DNA from: Nemopilema nomurai
Taxonomy: Eukaryota > Cnidaria > Scyphozoa > Rhizostomeae > Rhizostomatidae
Reading direction: 5' to 3'
Assembly: GCA_003864495.1 (NCBI GenBank)
Contig: ML133436.1
Span: 930,001 to 994,000, forward strand
Length of the DNA stretch: 64,000 nt
The notes under the pieces are model-generated. The model saw only the letters and a list, made by a program, of their open reading frames with translations, searched no databases and was not told where the DNA came from. The position numbers and the translations under genes are program-made. This document shows positions 1 to 13,100 of the stretch, in pieces. Position 1 is the first letter of the stretch. Every line of letters begins with the position of its first letter.

Positions 1-427
1 TTCATCCTAAAAAGTCAATCTTTGCAGAAATGGTTACTTTAGTTGTTATTTTAATGTCATATTGACCTGTCAAAGTTTAGTCAGCTGCCGCATTTGGCAA
101 GTTTTTTTGCCACTATTAACCAAATTTGCTACTGCAAGTGTTGTGGTTGATTTTGTAGTTTTCATATTTTTCAAAGTTTAGTGCAAGGGCAGGCAGATGA
201 TATAGAAGCTTTTCTCGCATAAGATTTCTCCAATTTTGATTAAATCTTTTTTTCCTTTCCCGTATCAATGGTATATTCATGGGTATATTAAACTCAACAA
301 CAACAACATTATGGTGGTCCTGACGCGGGAAAACTGATTTTCGACCATGGCCTATTCCCACGCGAGCATCTGCTTTGTTTTGCTTTGTTGCCCAAATGAT
401 TAGAGGCAGTGGTTTTATTCTTTACAG
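1..427. other. Non-coding stretch upstream of first visible exon
   Basis: I see no convincing exon here. It is most likely the intron before IPT 1, since exon 428-499 starts with two bases of a split codon after a cag acceptor. A short ATG reading with hydrophobic codons near base 31 stops after about 11 codons without a usable donor, so I do not take it as the missing signal-peptide exon. Confidence 0.5.
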
Positions 428-3400
428 GGGAAATCTCCAAATTAATACCTGCATATGGCAGCCAGCGTGGAGGCACACTGCTTGAAATCAGGGGATTTGG
501 TGAGATTTGTTCTTTTTGGTAGAAAAGGGTTTCAATATATTGTATCCCTTCCTTGGTTTTGAGAGGAAGATCGTCTGATCATTATTTTTTAGGTTCTTAA
601 CTTTTGAAAAATCAAGTCTTTCAATCTTCGAGAATTTAATCCATAAAAAAGCGATCGCAGTTCTAGTACTAGACTAGAAGCAGAATGATTTGTCATGATT
701 GAAATTTTATAGGGGTATAACGTGCCCCTTTATAGTTAATTGATTGTAAGAGGGAAAACAAATTCAGTTTTGGTAGGTTCTGCTATGGAATTAGAGGCTA
801 GTAAAGCAACAAACAGATGATATTTTCCTTTGCACGCTTATCTAAAACTGGCAGCTAAAGTATTTTTTATTTTGCTATTAGGGTTTTCCGCAAATCAGTT
901 TAGTTTTGACGATCCTACAAAAGGGAATGAAGTTGTCTTTATTCATACTGTAACTGGGAGAATCCTTGGTTGTGACATAATCACAACAGATACGAATGAA
1001 CACAGGATCCTGTGTGAAACTCGGTAAGTTTTGCTGCTCTGCTACTTTTTGGATTTCTAAGGCAGCATTGTTTTAGTCTTAATTCTGTAATCTTTGGATG
1101 CCACAAGATTAATTCCTTTGATTGTTTATCACTTTTTTGAGGATGGTTTATTTTATGAATGCAGTCATTGTTAACTTGCTGAACATGTTTTCAACAACAT
1201 GGTACATACTATGTGAATAAGATTTGCTGGTGATTTTTGTTTATTGTCTTCTCATCCAAGGCCATCCCCCACTGGAGATGCTGACTATAAAGTCAAGATA
1301 AAGGTGGACGGCAAGTGGCTGAACAATGATGTCTGGGGAACATATTGTGGAGGAAACTGCATATATAGGGTGAGCACTAGTTACTCACAATTTTGATTAT
1401 GTTAGCATTTGAAGTCTTGAATTGCTTTTAGTACCATTCATATCAATTTTTTTATTTACAAAAGATTCCCTAGGGCTAAATGTTTTGTTAGAAGATTGTG
1501 AAAGTTTCAGTCATTTGAATGAATTCAAAAACAGTTGTTTGTATAAAGTAAAGACTGTTCATTTCTATGCCTCTTCAACTAATCCTTATTTAGAAATGTA
1601 AGGGAATATATAGCATAATTGTTATCTTCCATAGGTTTTTGGCACCAATTACTGAAGTAAAAATAATATGAAATTTTTTTCAGTATCGCAATTATCAGAC
1701 TGCAACCATAAAATCAGTTCAGCCTCAGAGTGGATTGCCCGGTAAGAAAATATTATTTGATGAATTGTTGCAGAAATTATTTACTTTCTTACTTTAAAAC
1801 TGTTTTTATCCATTGTTTAGATTTACCATCATTCATTTCAAGTACAGTTTCTTAGTCTATATCTTAAGATCCAGTCAAAATTCATGGTATATTTGGTTTT
1901 CCAGGTACCATTTTGAAGATAAATGGGAAAATTCAAACAATACAAATCAGCCGCTTGTCAACTGATTTTGATCCAGAGAAGTCAGAAATCAGCAAGTAAG
2001 TGGATAGTTTGATGCCAGTTAGTAGATGATTTGTTATACTTCAGGTATAAAAATGAGAACTTTTTGAAAAGTTTCAAATATGACTGGGCTACAAAAGCAA
2101 AGTTGTAAATGACTATGTACTTTCAAAAGAAAGAACTGATTTACCTTGGGAATTGTATTGTTGAAGAGAAAACCTATTGCAAATATGTGTTTACTATTTG
2201 CTTTTCGCAGTTTTTGCCAATATTTTGATAGTTTGGTTTAGAGAGCACATCTCTTCATACCATTTAATTTTACCAGATGCAATACTCATCTTGTGTCTTC
2301 TAATATTTCAGGTCATTTCTTGGAAGTGAGATTTGTGAGCCATTCAATGTTGAAACAAACAGGCTGTATGTCTTTGCTAACGACCCATTTTTCCACTTTC
2401 TATGTCGCATGTAACTTGACCATCTTTTGAGGATGATATTTGATACTTACTAATTTTGTACTGTTAATATTGTTCTCAAGTGAAATCAAAGTGATGTTTA
2501 AATACATGGCTATTTCCACTAAGGATGTTTATTTTTTTGAATTGGAGAAGTCCTGACCTTTGGGTAGGAATAATTCAAGATTTTGAGGCCCTTCAAAGGA
2601 TCCTTAATTGTCTTTGTTTCATTGCAACTTGAAGAAAAGGCTCCAATTCCCTTTCAATAAAACCCTAGTTAAACAATGGCTCATCATTTTACGGAAACTC
2701 TAATAAGCCAGTGTGCAGACTCTAAATTTCTTGTAAGAGCTGTAGAGTCTGCAAACAGGCTATATCTATACTTTTTGAATGCTTATTAAAATCAATACTT
2801 TCATGTACTGAAATTTAATATTCTCTGATAAATTAAGTAGAGCATGAAGGAGAATGAAACTTGTTGACCTTATGAATTCCTCTTTTTAGTATTGGTGCAG
2901 ACCTGCCTGGTTGTTCGGGAAGCCTTAATTGTGTTGGATGGTTTAAATGCCAGCCATCTACAAAAGATGTTGGTATGCTGCTCCTAACATATTCTTTTCA
3001 CCCTGAATTTTGGCATATGTTCTATGAATTGATATTTTGATGTTAAGTGATGATGGTTTTTAATCAGAATTATTAAATAGTGTCAGTCAAATGTCTGTAT
3101 AGCAGTCATGGTGTTAATATAAAGTAATAGGGGCTTCCTGTGGCTGACATCTCTTCCACCAAAGCCTTCCGCATCATTCTAGGATGTCAATTATCACTCT
3201 AGGAGTTAATCATTGATGGGTGTTTAATTCTCTTAAAATGAGAAATTTGATCCTCACTTAACAACTGATTTTGAACTGGCTAAACTAATTTCTTCTGCAG
3301 AAGAAAAAGTTAATGTAACCACTTACTAGATTTTTTGATTTTTAAGTTTTCCTTATGTGACCATAATGTTTGAAGTTGTAAACGTTGGATGTCAATGCTT

Positions 3401-4165
3401 CCTATGTGCTACCCACAGGGTCATGGAACTCCTCATTCATTGTTTCTGCCACTGGGCGATCAAGAAGAGAAAAAGAATCATATCTTGTTAATGGCAACGA
3501 TGTTGCATACACATTCCAGACCTATGCAGGTAATTGTTCAACTGTATCTCATATTTAGTTAGCTTCTGTCGGTTTTAAGCTAGTTAAATATCTCTAAAAG
3601 GCTTAATACAGTTTTAAAATTAAATTTATTGTGTTTTTTCTCTGCAGATGTGTCTAGCATCTCTCCTGCTGAAGGAAGTATCATGGGTGGACAAGTAATC
3701 ACAATCTATGGAAATTACTTTACAAGCAAGATTGCAAATGTTGGTGTAACAGTTGGAGGTGAGCCACCTTACTGATGCTTCTCTTGTTGCTTTCAAAAAT
3801 CTTTCACAATCAACAAGCTTAACTCGTTTTGTGCTTCATGAGCTTGTTTTGATTCGTGGACACAAATGATTTTTTACGTAGACTACCCATCTATAAGAAG
3901 TATCATTAAGAAAGTTTTTTACAGAGGAAATTAGAAATCATCAATTTTACTGTCGATGCTACTGATTTGGAAATAGAAATATACAAAGGTTACCTCAACT
4001 CAACCCCTTTTACTTTTTATTTGTTTTCAAGCCAACGGTCTAGAACTTTCATATGTTTTATTTCAGGTGTTCCCTGCAAGGTACTCTCAACTTCAAGAAC
4101 AGAAATCAAGTGTAAAACAGGAAAAGCTCCACCTCCACCAGCGAATGCCTCTGATCCCTTTCCAG
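428..4165 (+). other. Exons 1-10: IPT/TIG domains 1-3
   Basis: Exons: 428-499, 882-1023, 1261-1369, 1684-1741, 1905-1995, 2312-2365, 2890-2972, 3419-3529, 3648-3758, 4067-4165. IPT 1 opens with [20 protein letters not shown] across the exon 1/2 junction, the typical P..G...GGT..I.G.GF core. IPT 2 starts in exon 4 ([18 protein letters not shown]) and carries a long cysteine-rich insertion through exon 8. IPT 3 is in exons 9-10 ([18 protein letters not shown], then [17 protein letters not shown]). Small exons with phase-1 borders predominate. Intron 10 (4166-4573) shows nothing recognisable. IPT domains are Ig-like folds; here they are expected to be extracellular. Confidence 0.88.
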
Positions 4166-7100
4166 GTAACTTTTCTTTCTTGATGATATTCAAGCAAAAT
4201 TTGCTTATCAAATTATAAGTCTCTTTCTTCTACATATATGTGTGTTGGTGTTATGTTGTTAAATCGTTCCGTTAAGGCTATATTTCATTCTTTCTAGCTG
4301 GATAGGGGTTCACAAAAATACCTTTGACTTGTAGCAGGTGCATTAGAATTTGAAAAAGGAGATCATTCCCTTGAACGAGTAAACAGATGGTTTTAATAGG
4401 AGGGTCGCTGCTATAACTCCATTAGTTATAACTACAGAACGATACATTCAGAAAAATCATTAGTTATTTTTGCGGATTTAGCTCAAATCATTTTTTTCTT
4501 GAATGTAAAATTAGTGTTGCTTGAATTAATCTCTTGTGCTACATTCCAGTTCTCAATTTCTTTTTCACCCTAGGTGCACGTGGATTCGCGCTCGAGCTGT
4601 GGAACAAGTCTGGAGCAAGAAGCTTTGCGGAGTTCTCAAAGTTCAACAGAAGCTCTCCAATATATTCTCGCCACATGTTAAGGGACACATTGAAATTCGA
4701 GGAGAAGGAATGGCCTAACATGTTGAAAAGCCATGGAGTGTTTACAGGGTTCTTTGTCCCTCCTCACACCGGGTCATACTCATTTCTGATTAAGAATGAT
4801 GACGTTGGAGATTTGTACATGAGCCGTTCTCAGTCTGCTGCTAATAAGGTAACCTAATCTCTCTTTCAGTTAGCCTAGCCTCTTAGCAAAGTCTTAGTTA
4901 CAAATGATGGTGCTAAACTTCTTAAGTACCATACAGAAAGTTTGATTTCAGCAAGCGCTGTTATAATGTGTTGTATTCACTCACGGCCACCTTTCTCTGG
5001 TATGCTTTATTTCACGGCCTGGTGCATCGTTTTAACGCATTATATTGTTTCAATTTTAGAACATTATTTTTAGGTGTTGTAGCTTAAAACACTGATTGGT
5101 TACTCGTGAAACGTAGCCACTTTACTCTAACTTTATAATCTAGCTTATCAATTTTGCTCTCATTTTGCAGAGCCGTATTGCATCTTCGCCAAGTTTTACC
5201 TACAAAAGCTTCTTCAAGTTTCCAAGTCAGAAGTCAGCGAAGATGAATCTGACTAAAGGAGAGCCATATTATTTCGAGTTTCCCTTTTTCGATTACGGCA
5301 CGGCAATTCATGCAGAAATGGCGGTACTTATGGATAAGACCGAAAGAACCGCTGGGCAGGTGCAAAATGCCTTCAATGAATTGCAACGAATTCGAATCAG
5401 TTCTGTCTATAAGACAGAGAAGCAGGTAATTCAGTTGCAAGTTTAATATTATTACATAACGACATTTTGCTAGTAATTTCTTCATCATTTGTTTCAGACA
5501 AAAGTCTCAAGCCGTAATGTTTTATCTCCTATTGTTGGAACAGCTGTTTACCGTAAATCCTCGAATTGACCCCCCCTCGAAAAAGCCCCCCCCCTCGAAT
5601 AAGCCCCCACCCAAAAACATCAAATGTAAATAAGCCCTCAGGGGGCTAATTCGAGGATTTACGGTATTCAATTCCTGACAGTTTCCTTGGGTTCGATGGT
5701 TCTTTAAATAAAGTAGACCGCCATGTCTCCCATTTTTTACAAGAATATAAATGGGCGCTTTTCTTTTAGTGGTCATTGTATGTCACTTTTGACTACATTC
5801 TCACCATATGTGCTATCATCACCCGTCGAGGTCTAATACGCCTAGCTTTTCACTCTCAAATTATATTGTTAAGGGTAATGATATTGTTTGCTATTAATTT
5901 TCTGTAAGGTGGATCATATTATCGACAGTAGATTCACTGATAGCGATCTTGGAAGGATTTATGCTATTTTATTTACAGTTAGTGTTTGTAAGTAAAGCAC
6001 GTAATCCAAGTGTTTCTAGTGGCTGTTGCAAAAGAAGCCTATCTCTTTGGAAATTAAATGTCTCTTTTCTGTTTTGAAGGTCATTAACGTCACGTCTGCA
6101 GAGCCAGTCTCGTTTCGGATTTCCTATGGTGGCCGAGTCTCGTCCCCAATCCTCTCTAATGCTGTACTAGCAACTGTTCAAAATGAAGTAGAGAAGTTGT
6201 TCTCGTGGCAGTGCTCGTACAATCCCGCAACGAGTAAGGCCCTTCTTGACAATATTCTTGCTGAGAATTTTTGTACATGAGATCATTTGCGTTATGTGAT
6301 AATGGAATGCATAAAGTATTTAAGTGGTCTAAAGAGTTACGAAGCTTCACTCTTCGATTTTTTCTACGAAGCTTTTTATCAAGACTTCACCCTACGTCCC
6401 CGTTGCAAATCAGCAGCAAGTTTGACTTTTTTTTTTAAAATGTCTCTCGTTTCTAGAAATATTTGATCCATTTAAGAGTGCTTTTTCAAAAGTACTTGTA
6501 CTCTGAATGCCCATTTATTCGAAACCTTATTGCATCGCAGGCCAAGGATTTTTCTTCCAAGACTTCGAAGGAGCTCATGAAAACGAGGAGCACGGGACCA
6601 GGATCACCCATACGAGGCCACACTGCGGACGCCAGTCGATAAAGCCAAAGTATCATTGGTTCTACTTTTTCAGAGCAGGTTTTACCAAGAAAAATGGCGT
6701 CACTCTCGGAAAATATGACCTCAATGCTAACAGGAGAGTAAGTTCAACCAGCCTCTCGCCATTTCAGATTGATTTTTCATTTATGTTCATTCCTAATTTT
6801 GTTGAAATTATGACTTGAGCACAATGACTTTTTCGTTAAAGTTTCAATTGTTTTTCCTTCCCATGCCCAAATAGATATCCTTAAGACCTATAAATTTCAA
6901 TTATTAGCAACTGGTAAATGTTTTGCTTTTCAGAAACTTTCCTCTCAGTAAATTCAATTTCATTTAGGTCATAGCCTTTTTCTGTTCAAGGTGCTTGGTT
7001 TGTTACGGTAGGAGAATGAAAGCTACCCTAGCATTCAACAGTAGAGTTGACTGATACATTCTATGACGCCATTTGATTTGATTAGACTGAATAGACAACC

Positions 7101-10100
7101 AATATCATAAAACATTGCTAGCCTCGATCTGCGTTTCATCTCAGGTTTGTTTCGCGTACAAAGGCCCACTGCAGCGCTACATCACCTACAGAGTTCAATA
7201 CAGCCACAAAGACGGCGTCCGAAAAACAGTGGATCGAACGTACTTCTTTACCATCGCTTCGAGGCTGGACCGTTGGAATCACGCGTGTACGGATGTTCAC
7301 GCGCACGTTACCAGCGATAGCTATTTCTCAACGCGGGCAACTCTTTCGCCGCAGTATAAGATCGATTTTGTAAGGGCCTATCCTGATCTGAGCGGCAAAG
7401 GAGATACTCTCTTTGATAACATCTGGATCGGAGGCACTGACATGATCGGTATGAAACTTTTTGGTAGAATGTCTAAATTTGTTCAGGATAAAGTGTTCGG
7501 AATCCGAGTGTTTAGAATTGTTTGTTGTCAAAAGTATCCTTATCGTACGAATTTTGATTTTCTAACTCGGATTCCCGGAGACGACAATAGTTTTGGTCCT
7601 GTGTTAATTCAAGATGAAAGTAATCCAATGCAGACAAATTGTCTAAACTTGAGAAGACAAGGGCTTTTGGACAAATAGATTTCGTCTGTCTTTGTTGTTA
7701 AATTATTTTCACAGATAGATAGCATATGATGTCCCCCATTTCCCATGGCAATAAATTGAAACCTTTATAACTCCAACGTAAGAAAGACTTCGACACGATT
7801 TTAATGACAGTATGAATATAAGTAAGATATATAAAGGTACAAAGCATCGTAGCCTATTAGCCTCGTTATCAACAATTGCCTCGTTTCGATTGCTTCAGTG
7901 ACCCCAACCTTACCCGCTGCGCAACCAAATGGCGCCCTCGTGAGCACCTTTGAAGTCACCAAGCCAAGCAGCAGCGCATTCGAGATTTCCATGAACATTG
8001 CTGACTGTGTTAGCGACATCGGATTGATCAAGATTCACGGCAACAACGCATCACACGCTACAGCAACGACGGAGACGTACGAGTTGTCGGCCACGGCTAC
8101 GATTACGGTTACGCAGACTCAAAAAGCGAGTTATCCCGTCGCAGGCACATTTAACCTTCATTTCGAGGACAAAAATTTAGAAGGTATGCTGTTTATTTTG
8201 TTCTAACACATATTTAAATGTCGGAAGACCGAATGATTTTGGCTGTCAACATCGCATTGGAGTGATGGTCATCGGAATGAATAACGTTGTGGAGCTGCAG
8301 TAAACATTGTAAGGATGTGGATTAATAGGCCCAACGCCTTAATAGGATAGCCTTTTTTACCAAGTATATGAAGTGAATATGAAATACAAGAGTATATGAA
8401 GGTCTGCCCATTTGTAGCCTATTTTTAATGCTATAATCTTGAAATAAAATGTTGAACACAGTTTCATTGTTTTGTTCCATCTACAAAAATTGTCATGTTC
8501 TCTTTGAAACTCGAATACCTGTTTCGGAGCTCCTGCAATTTACTTGGTAGGCGAATATTTAGGAGGAATGAATGATAGAGTAGAAGTTTACTAGAGACAT
8601 ATATGAAAGTAAACTCCAGAAATTGCTGTAGTCAATTTTGGAAATAATGTTTCGTACTGCAGAACTTCACAATAACACGGAACAGTGGAACCAAATATTT
8701 TGCACACCTATAGCCGTTTTTCATCCAACAATCAGAGTATACAAATGATAGAAAGTGACCAAAAGCTGACGAAACAAATAGTTGTGGATCGAATACCAGA
8801 TGAGAAACTTTGAGATAAAGCGCATGATTGGCTGTGTTGTGTCCAATCAGCATCTCCTCACCACTTATTTATGAGGACAGTAAATGAAAGGACCAATTAC
8901 TCTGTCTATTTAGATGTCAATTTTTAGACAGAGCTTCGATCATTGATAGCTTAATTAATATGAGTATCGCGATGATGTTGCTATCTCTTACCGGGTATTG
9001 ACACGCCTCACTCTGGGTGAAAGTTTGGTCATGGCATTGGGTCTGTAATCAGCGCCTCTAACCACTGAGCCATTCTTGCCTTCTTGCTTGTGATGTTGCT
9101 GCTGTCTCTTACGGGGTAGTTGTTTTTCCTCATCCAGGACTAGAGGCCAATATTGAAGCGAAAGACCTGAAGGCCATGCTGGAGAGAGAGCTTCACAGTG
9201 GAGAGCTGCAGGTAACGAGGAAAGGAACCTGTGCTGGTTTCTACTGGGACGTCGAGTGGGTCGCGATGGGTGGCAACAAGCCAGCGTTTACTGTAGACGG
9301 AACGCGACTAACTGGTGATGACGTCAGCATTGCCGTTTCCACGTTGACTGATGGGGGCTTGATGATTGCGCCGATCCCTGGGGAATTTCTCCGGCTGCCA
9401 GAAACAAAGCCACAGGTGAGCAAGTGGGCTGCTGTCTTTGCTAAACTATTGCTAAAACGAAGGAAGTGAAGATGTAAGGAAAAATTGAACAGTTCAAGCA
9501 AAATACCACAGCCTGATCGACACCTAGCTAATTTATCTCTTCTGTCCATGGTAGCACCCCTTTTCAATCAAATTAGGGCTTGTTTTGTGTCAATGTGTTA
9601 TAGCTATAGAACATAGTTGAACCCGTGTTTTGTAGGTGTCCAGTGTAACTTATATGGATGAATTTAACAGTGCAACAAGCATATGGATGTAACCATAAAT
9701 CTGACAAGCCATTAAAAACGGAGCATTTTGTCTTTGAGATTTTTCGGATTGGATAACTAAATGCTTTGTTTACCCGTTTCATGCTCTAAGTCCATTTCTT
9801 TCAGGTGGTCGTGACGATAAATAACATCGCGTCTGCGTGCATGAATAACTCGTGTGCGTATGAGTACCGTGTTGCTAGTACACCCCAAATCACATCCATC
9901 ACGCCGTCCAGTGGACATGGAGGTCCGAATGGCACATGTACGGTCATAACTATTGGTGGATCGGGGTTCAGTGCTAGCAGTGCAGACAATTCGGTCGTGA
10001 TAGGGGGTGTTATCTGTCAGATTACGAGTAGCACGGCCAGTTCGATTTCCTGTTGTGTAGGTAAGTGGTTAAGGCAATTGCTCTTACCTTTTCTCTTCAT

Positions 10101-13100
10101 TAGCTTTTGATCAACTTGGGATGGATTCATTACTATTGTTCAAAATTTGTCTGAAGGAGCAGCCTTTGTCACAGATGTCGAAATTGAGATTTGTTCGACA
10201 TCTTAAAGTAGATTGAGGTCAGACTGGCAAAGATTTGCAACGCCTTTTAGTCTTCCCAATGCACGATGCAGACAATATGGCAAGATGTGGCCACCATCGG
10301 AATTAAACTGGATCTCTCAAAAGAGGCACAAACATTAAAAGATTTAAGTTAATGAACTCTGAACTTTAAGTTAATGAAGGATAGAAGCAGTTTGGAGAGG
10401 CGTTGCGCAGTGTTAACTGCGTGTGACGTCTTAGAAGTAGTTTAGTCCTTTGGTTCCAAAGAATATTTTCAGCCACTTTCATTTCTCAAACTTGTGCTTC
10501 ATCAAGAAGTAATGAGTAGGAATTGGAGAACAGCTTCCTGGAGCCAAGTAAGTTGCATAATTCTCCACCTTCAGGATACTCTCAAGCTGGGAGCCATTCA
10601 GTCCATGTACATGTGAAAGGAAAGGGGAATGCCATGGCAACAGGAGACGCCAACAAGTTCAGGTGCGTTCTAAAATTCAAAATCGTATAAAGCTTGGAAT
10701 TGGAATTTGCAACCACTATTTTACTCTATCATATAAAATTTCTCTTAGAAAGAGCTTTTTTGCCAGACTTAATCGCAAATGACTGACCTTTTTGGCATTG
10801 CTCGTTGTGTACAGCAGTAAATTGAATCTGGTATTATACTGTTTAGAGTATTCTAGTGTGAATACTGTCCTCGGAAGAAATAGAGATAAAATACCAAAAT
10901 TAGATTGTTACATTGCTTAATAATGTGTTATGAATGGAAAAGATCCAAACTGTTCCTTATTGCCAACTTTTGTTATTACTGTCATTACTTGTTATTACAA
11001 TATTTTACACATCTCAATCATTCTGTTACCTTGATTTGTACGTTCCAAGGTAGATATTTCAATAATAACCTCTTTTTAGGTACAATCTAATCCTAACCTC
11101 GGTTTCACCTGCACAAGGCAGCACTTTTGGAGGTGCAGTAGTGACCATTGTAGGCAACGGCTTTGGCAGCTCTAGACAGGACGCTAGTGTCTTGTTCGAC
11201 GACAGCGCCTGCGAAGTTACCGAGCTGACTGAGAACAGCATCAAGTGTATGACTGGACCGGGTGTGGCTGGAAACGTTTCAGTGTCTGTAAGTATACGTT
11301 CATGAAGCCATTGTAAACGAGCAGATTTCAAAAGAAGGATATCGTGCTACTATGTAGCTGTTGAAAGGATTGTAAAGGTTTTCATCGTCTCTCGACTTTA
11401 CATTAGAGATGTTCTATGAAGAGATGCTGTGTGTAGAAAGTCATGCAAAGTGCTTTTGTTTGCGATTGTTTATTGAGGTTTCTAAGCCCAATCTAGGCTG
11501 TTTTGTTATGAAATAATTGCATGAGATACTGATCTATAATTATGAGACCCACAGCTTAATGAGCATATAATCGAAATAAAGGTTTACTGCTTCTATAGAG
11601 TGGTGCAAAGGATGCGACGATAAGCTTCAACAAAACATGCACTTGATTACTCTAGTTTCATTACTCTTTTTCCTTGCATGTGTAGAAAAAGAGTTGCTAA
11701 AAACGTTGATATTTTATAAATTCAAGTGTGTCATACTTGACTGCCTCTTTTTGATGTGTCACAATGAATGAAATCTGCAACAACGCTGATCCTTTTGCAG
11801 GTGACCATTAAAGGTGAAAATGCTTCGCTGGATGACGCCTTTGAGTACAAGTCAATCGTGGCTCCGTCCATCAGCTCTTACAATTCATACCCACCGACTG
11901 TCAATGGCGGTGTCATCTTGCGGATGTCTGGCTCTTTTCTTGACCCTACAACTGGTTCTGATGTCCGAGTGACCGTCGGTGACAAAGCTTGCGTGATTAT
12001 TTATTCCAACTCCACTGAAATTCTCTGCCGGACCCCAGCCAACCCCCCTGGAGAACACCGACTCTCCGTCTTTGTGTTCGGCCGAGGCTACGCAGATATG
12101 TCTGGTGAAGTGCTGGTTTACTTTCTTTATGTCGACAGCGTCTACCCCACCCACGGGTCAGTGCTGGGGGGCACTGTTCTCACCTTGACGGGTGACGGGT
12201 TTGTGCAGAATACCTCCGTCATGCAGGTCACCGTTGGCAGTAAGAAATGCAGCATCATTTCTGCATCGAGGCACGAGATCAAATGCAGAACAGCTGCTGC
12301 AACAAAGGTTTTCACAGTGGACAACTCTGGCAGAAGCTCAGGTATGTTCTTTAATGATCCCCCGCAATAAAGATGAGTAAATTGATATATTCAAGTAATT
12401 ATTTGTTAATATCTTTTCAAAAATACAGCTTTGAGGAAATGCGGTATCAAATCCATAACCAAAGTTTGTGTACTTGAGCTGAAAATGCCATTTATTATGC
12501 TGTAATACCTTTTCAGTTTATGGCGGTGGATATGCGTGGAATGTCTCAGTGATTCAAATTGACATCGGGGATTCGGTGAAGGTGTGTATTGAAGTTTCTC
12601 ATGTGCTAGCATAGCAACTCGCGAGGTTCTACTACTGAGGGTATCATAACACTAGTAACAGAAATGGCCTTGGCCTAACCAAGTTTTGCCTGGTATCGCC
12701 GAATAACTGTGTCTGTTGTTGAATTACTCCACTGGATTAATCTTGCATTGCGTTCTTACATTATCAGCAATGCTTTAAGTGTTTTGGACTACGGTTTGTA
12801 ATTCTTTGGTATCAAATAACGAAGAGGGATAAAGGACCAGCCTGTCTATCAATATAGGGGGAAATTGCTCTGGTACTTTATATTTGAGTGAAGTTAACTC
12901 ATTTCTTAGCCCGAGTCTTTTAGTGTAAGCATTTACTTGTTAAGATTCGATACAAAGAAATCTGATTCGATGACGCTATTCAATGAGGTATATCTTTCCA
13001 AAAACTTATCTTTGATCCTTACTTGTCTCTCTATGTTGGCCACACCAAGCGCCAAACACCGCGATACAGATAGCCAGTGTTGCCTTCTTTGTCTGTAGTT

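Noticed and set aside
9052..9080. A tRNA gene
   Set aside because: Only the A-box and D-loop region is present; no anticodon stem or closing acceptor stem can be drawn.
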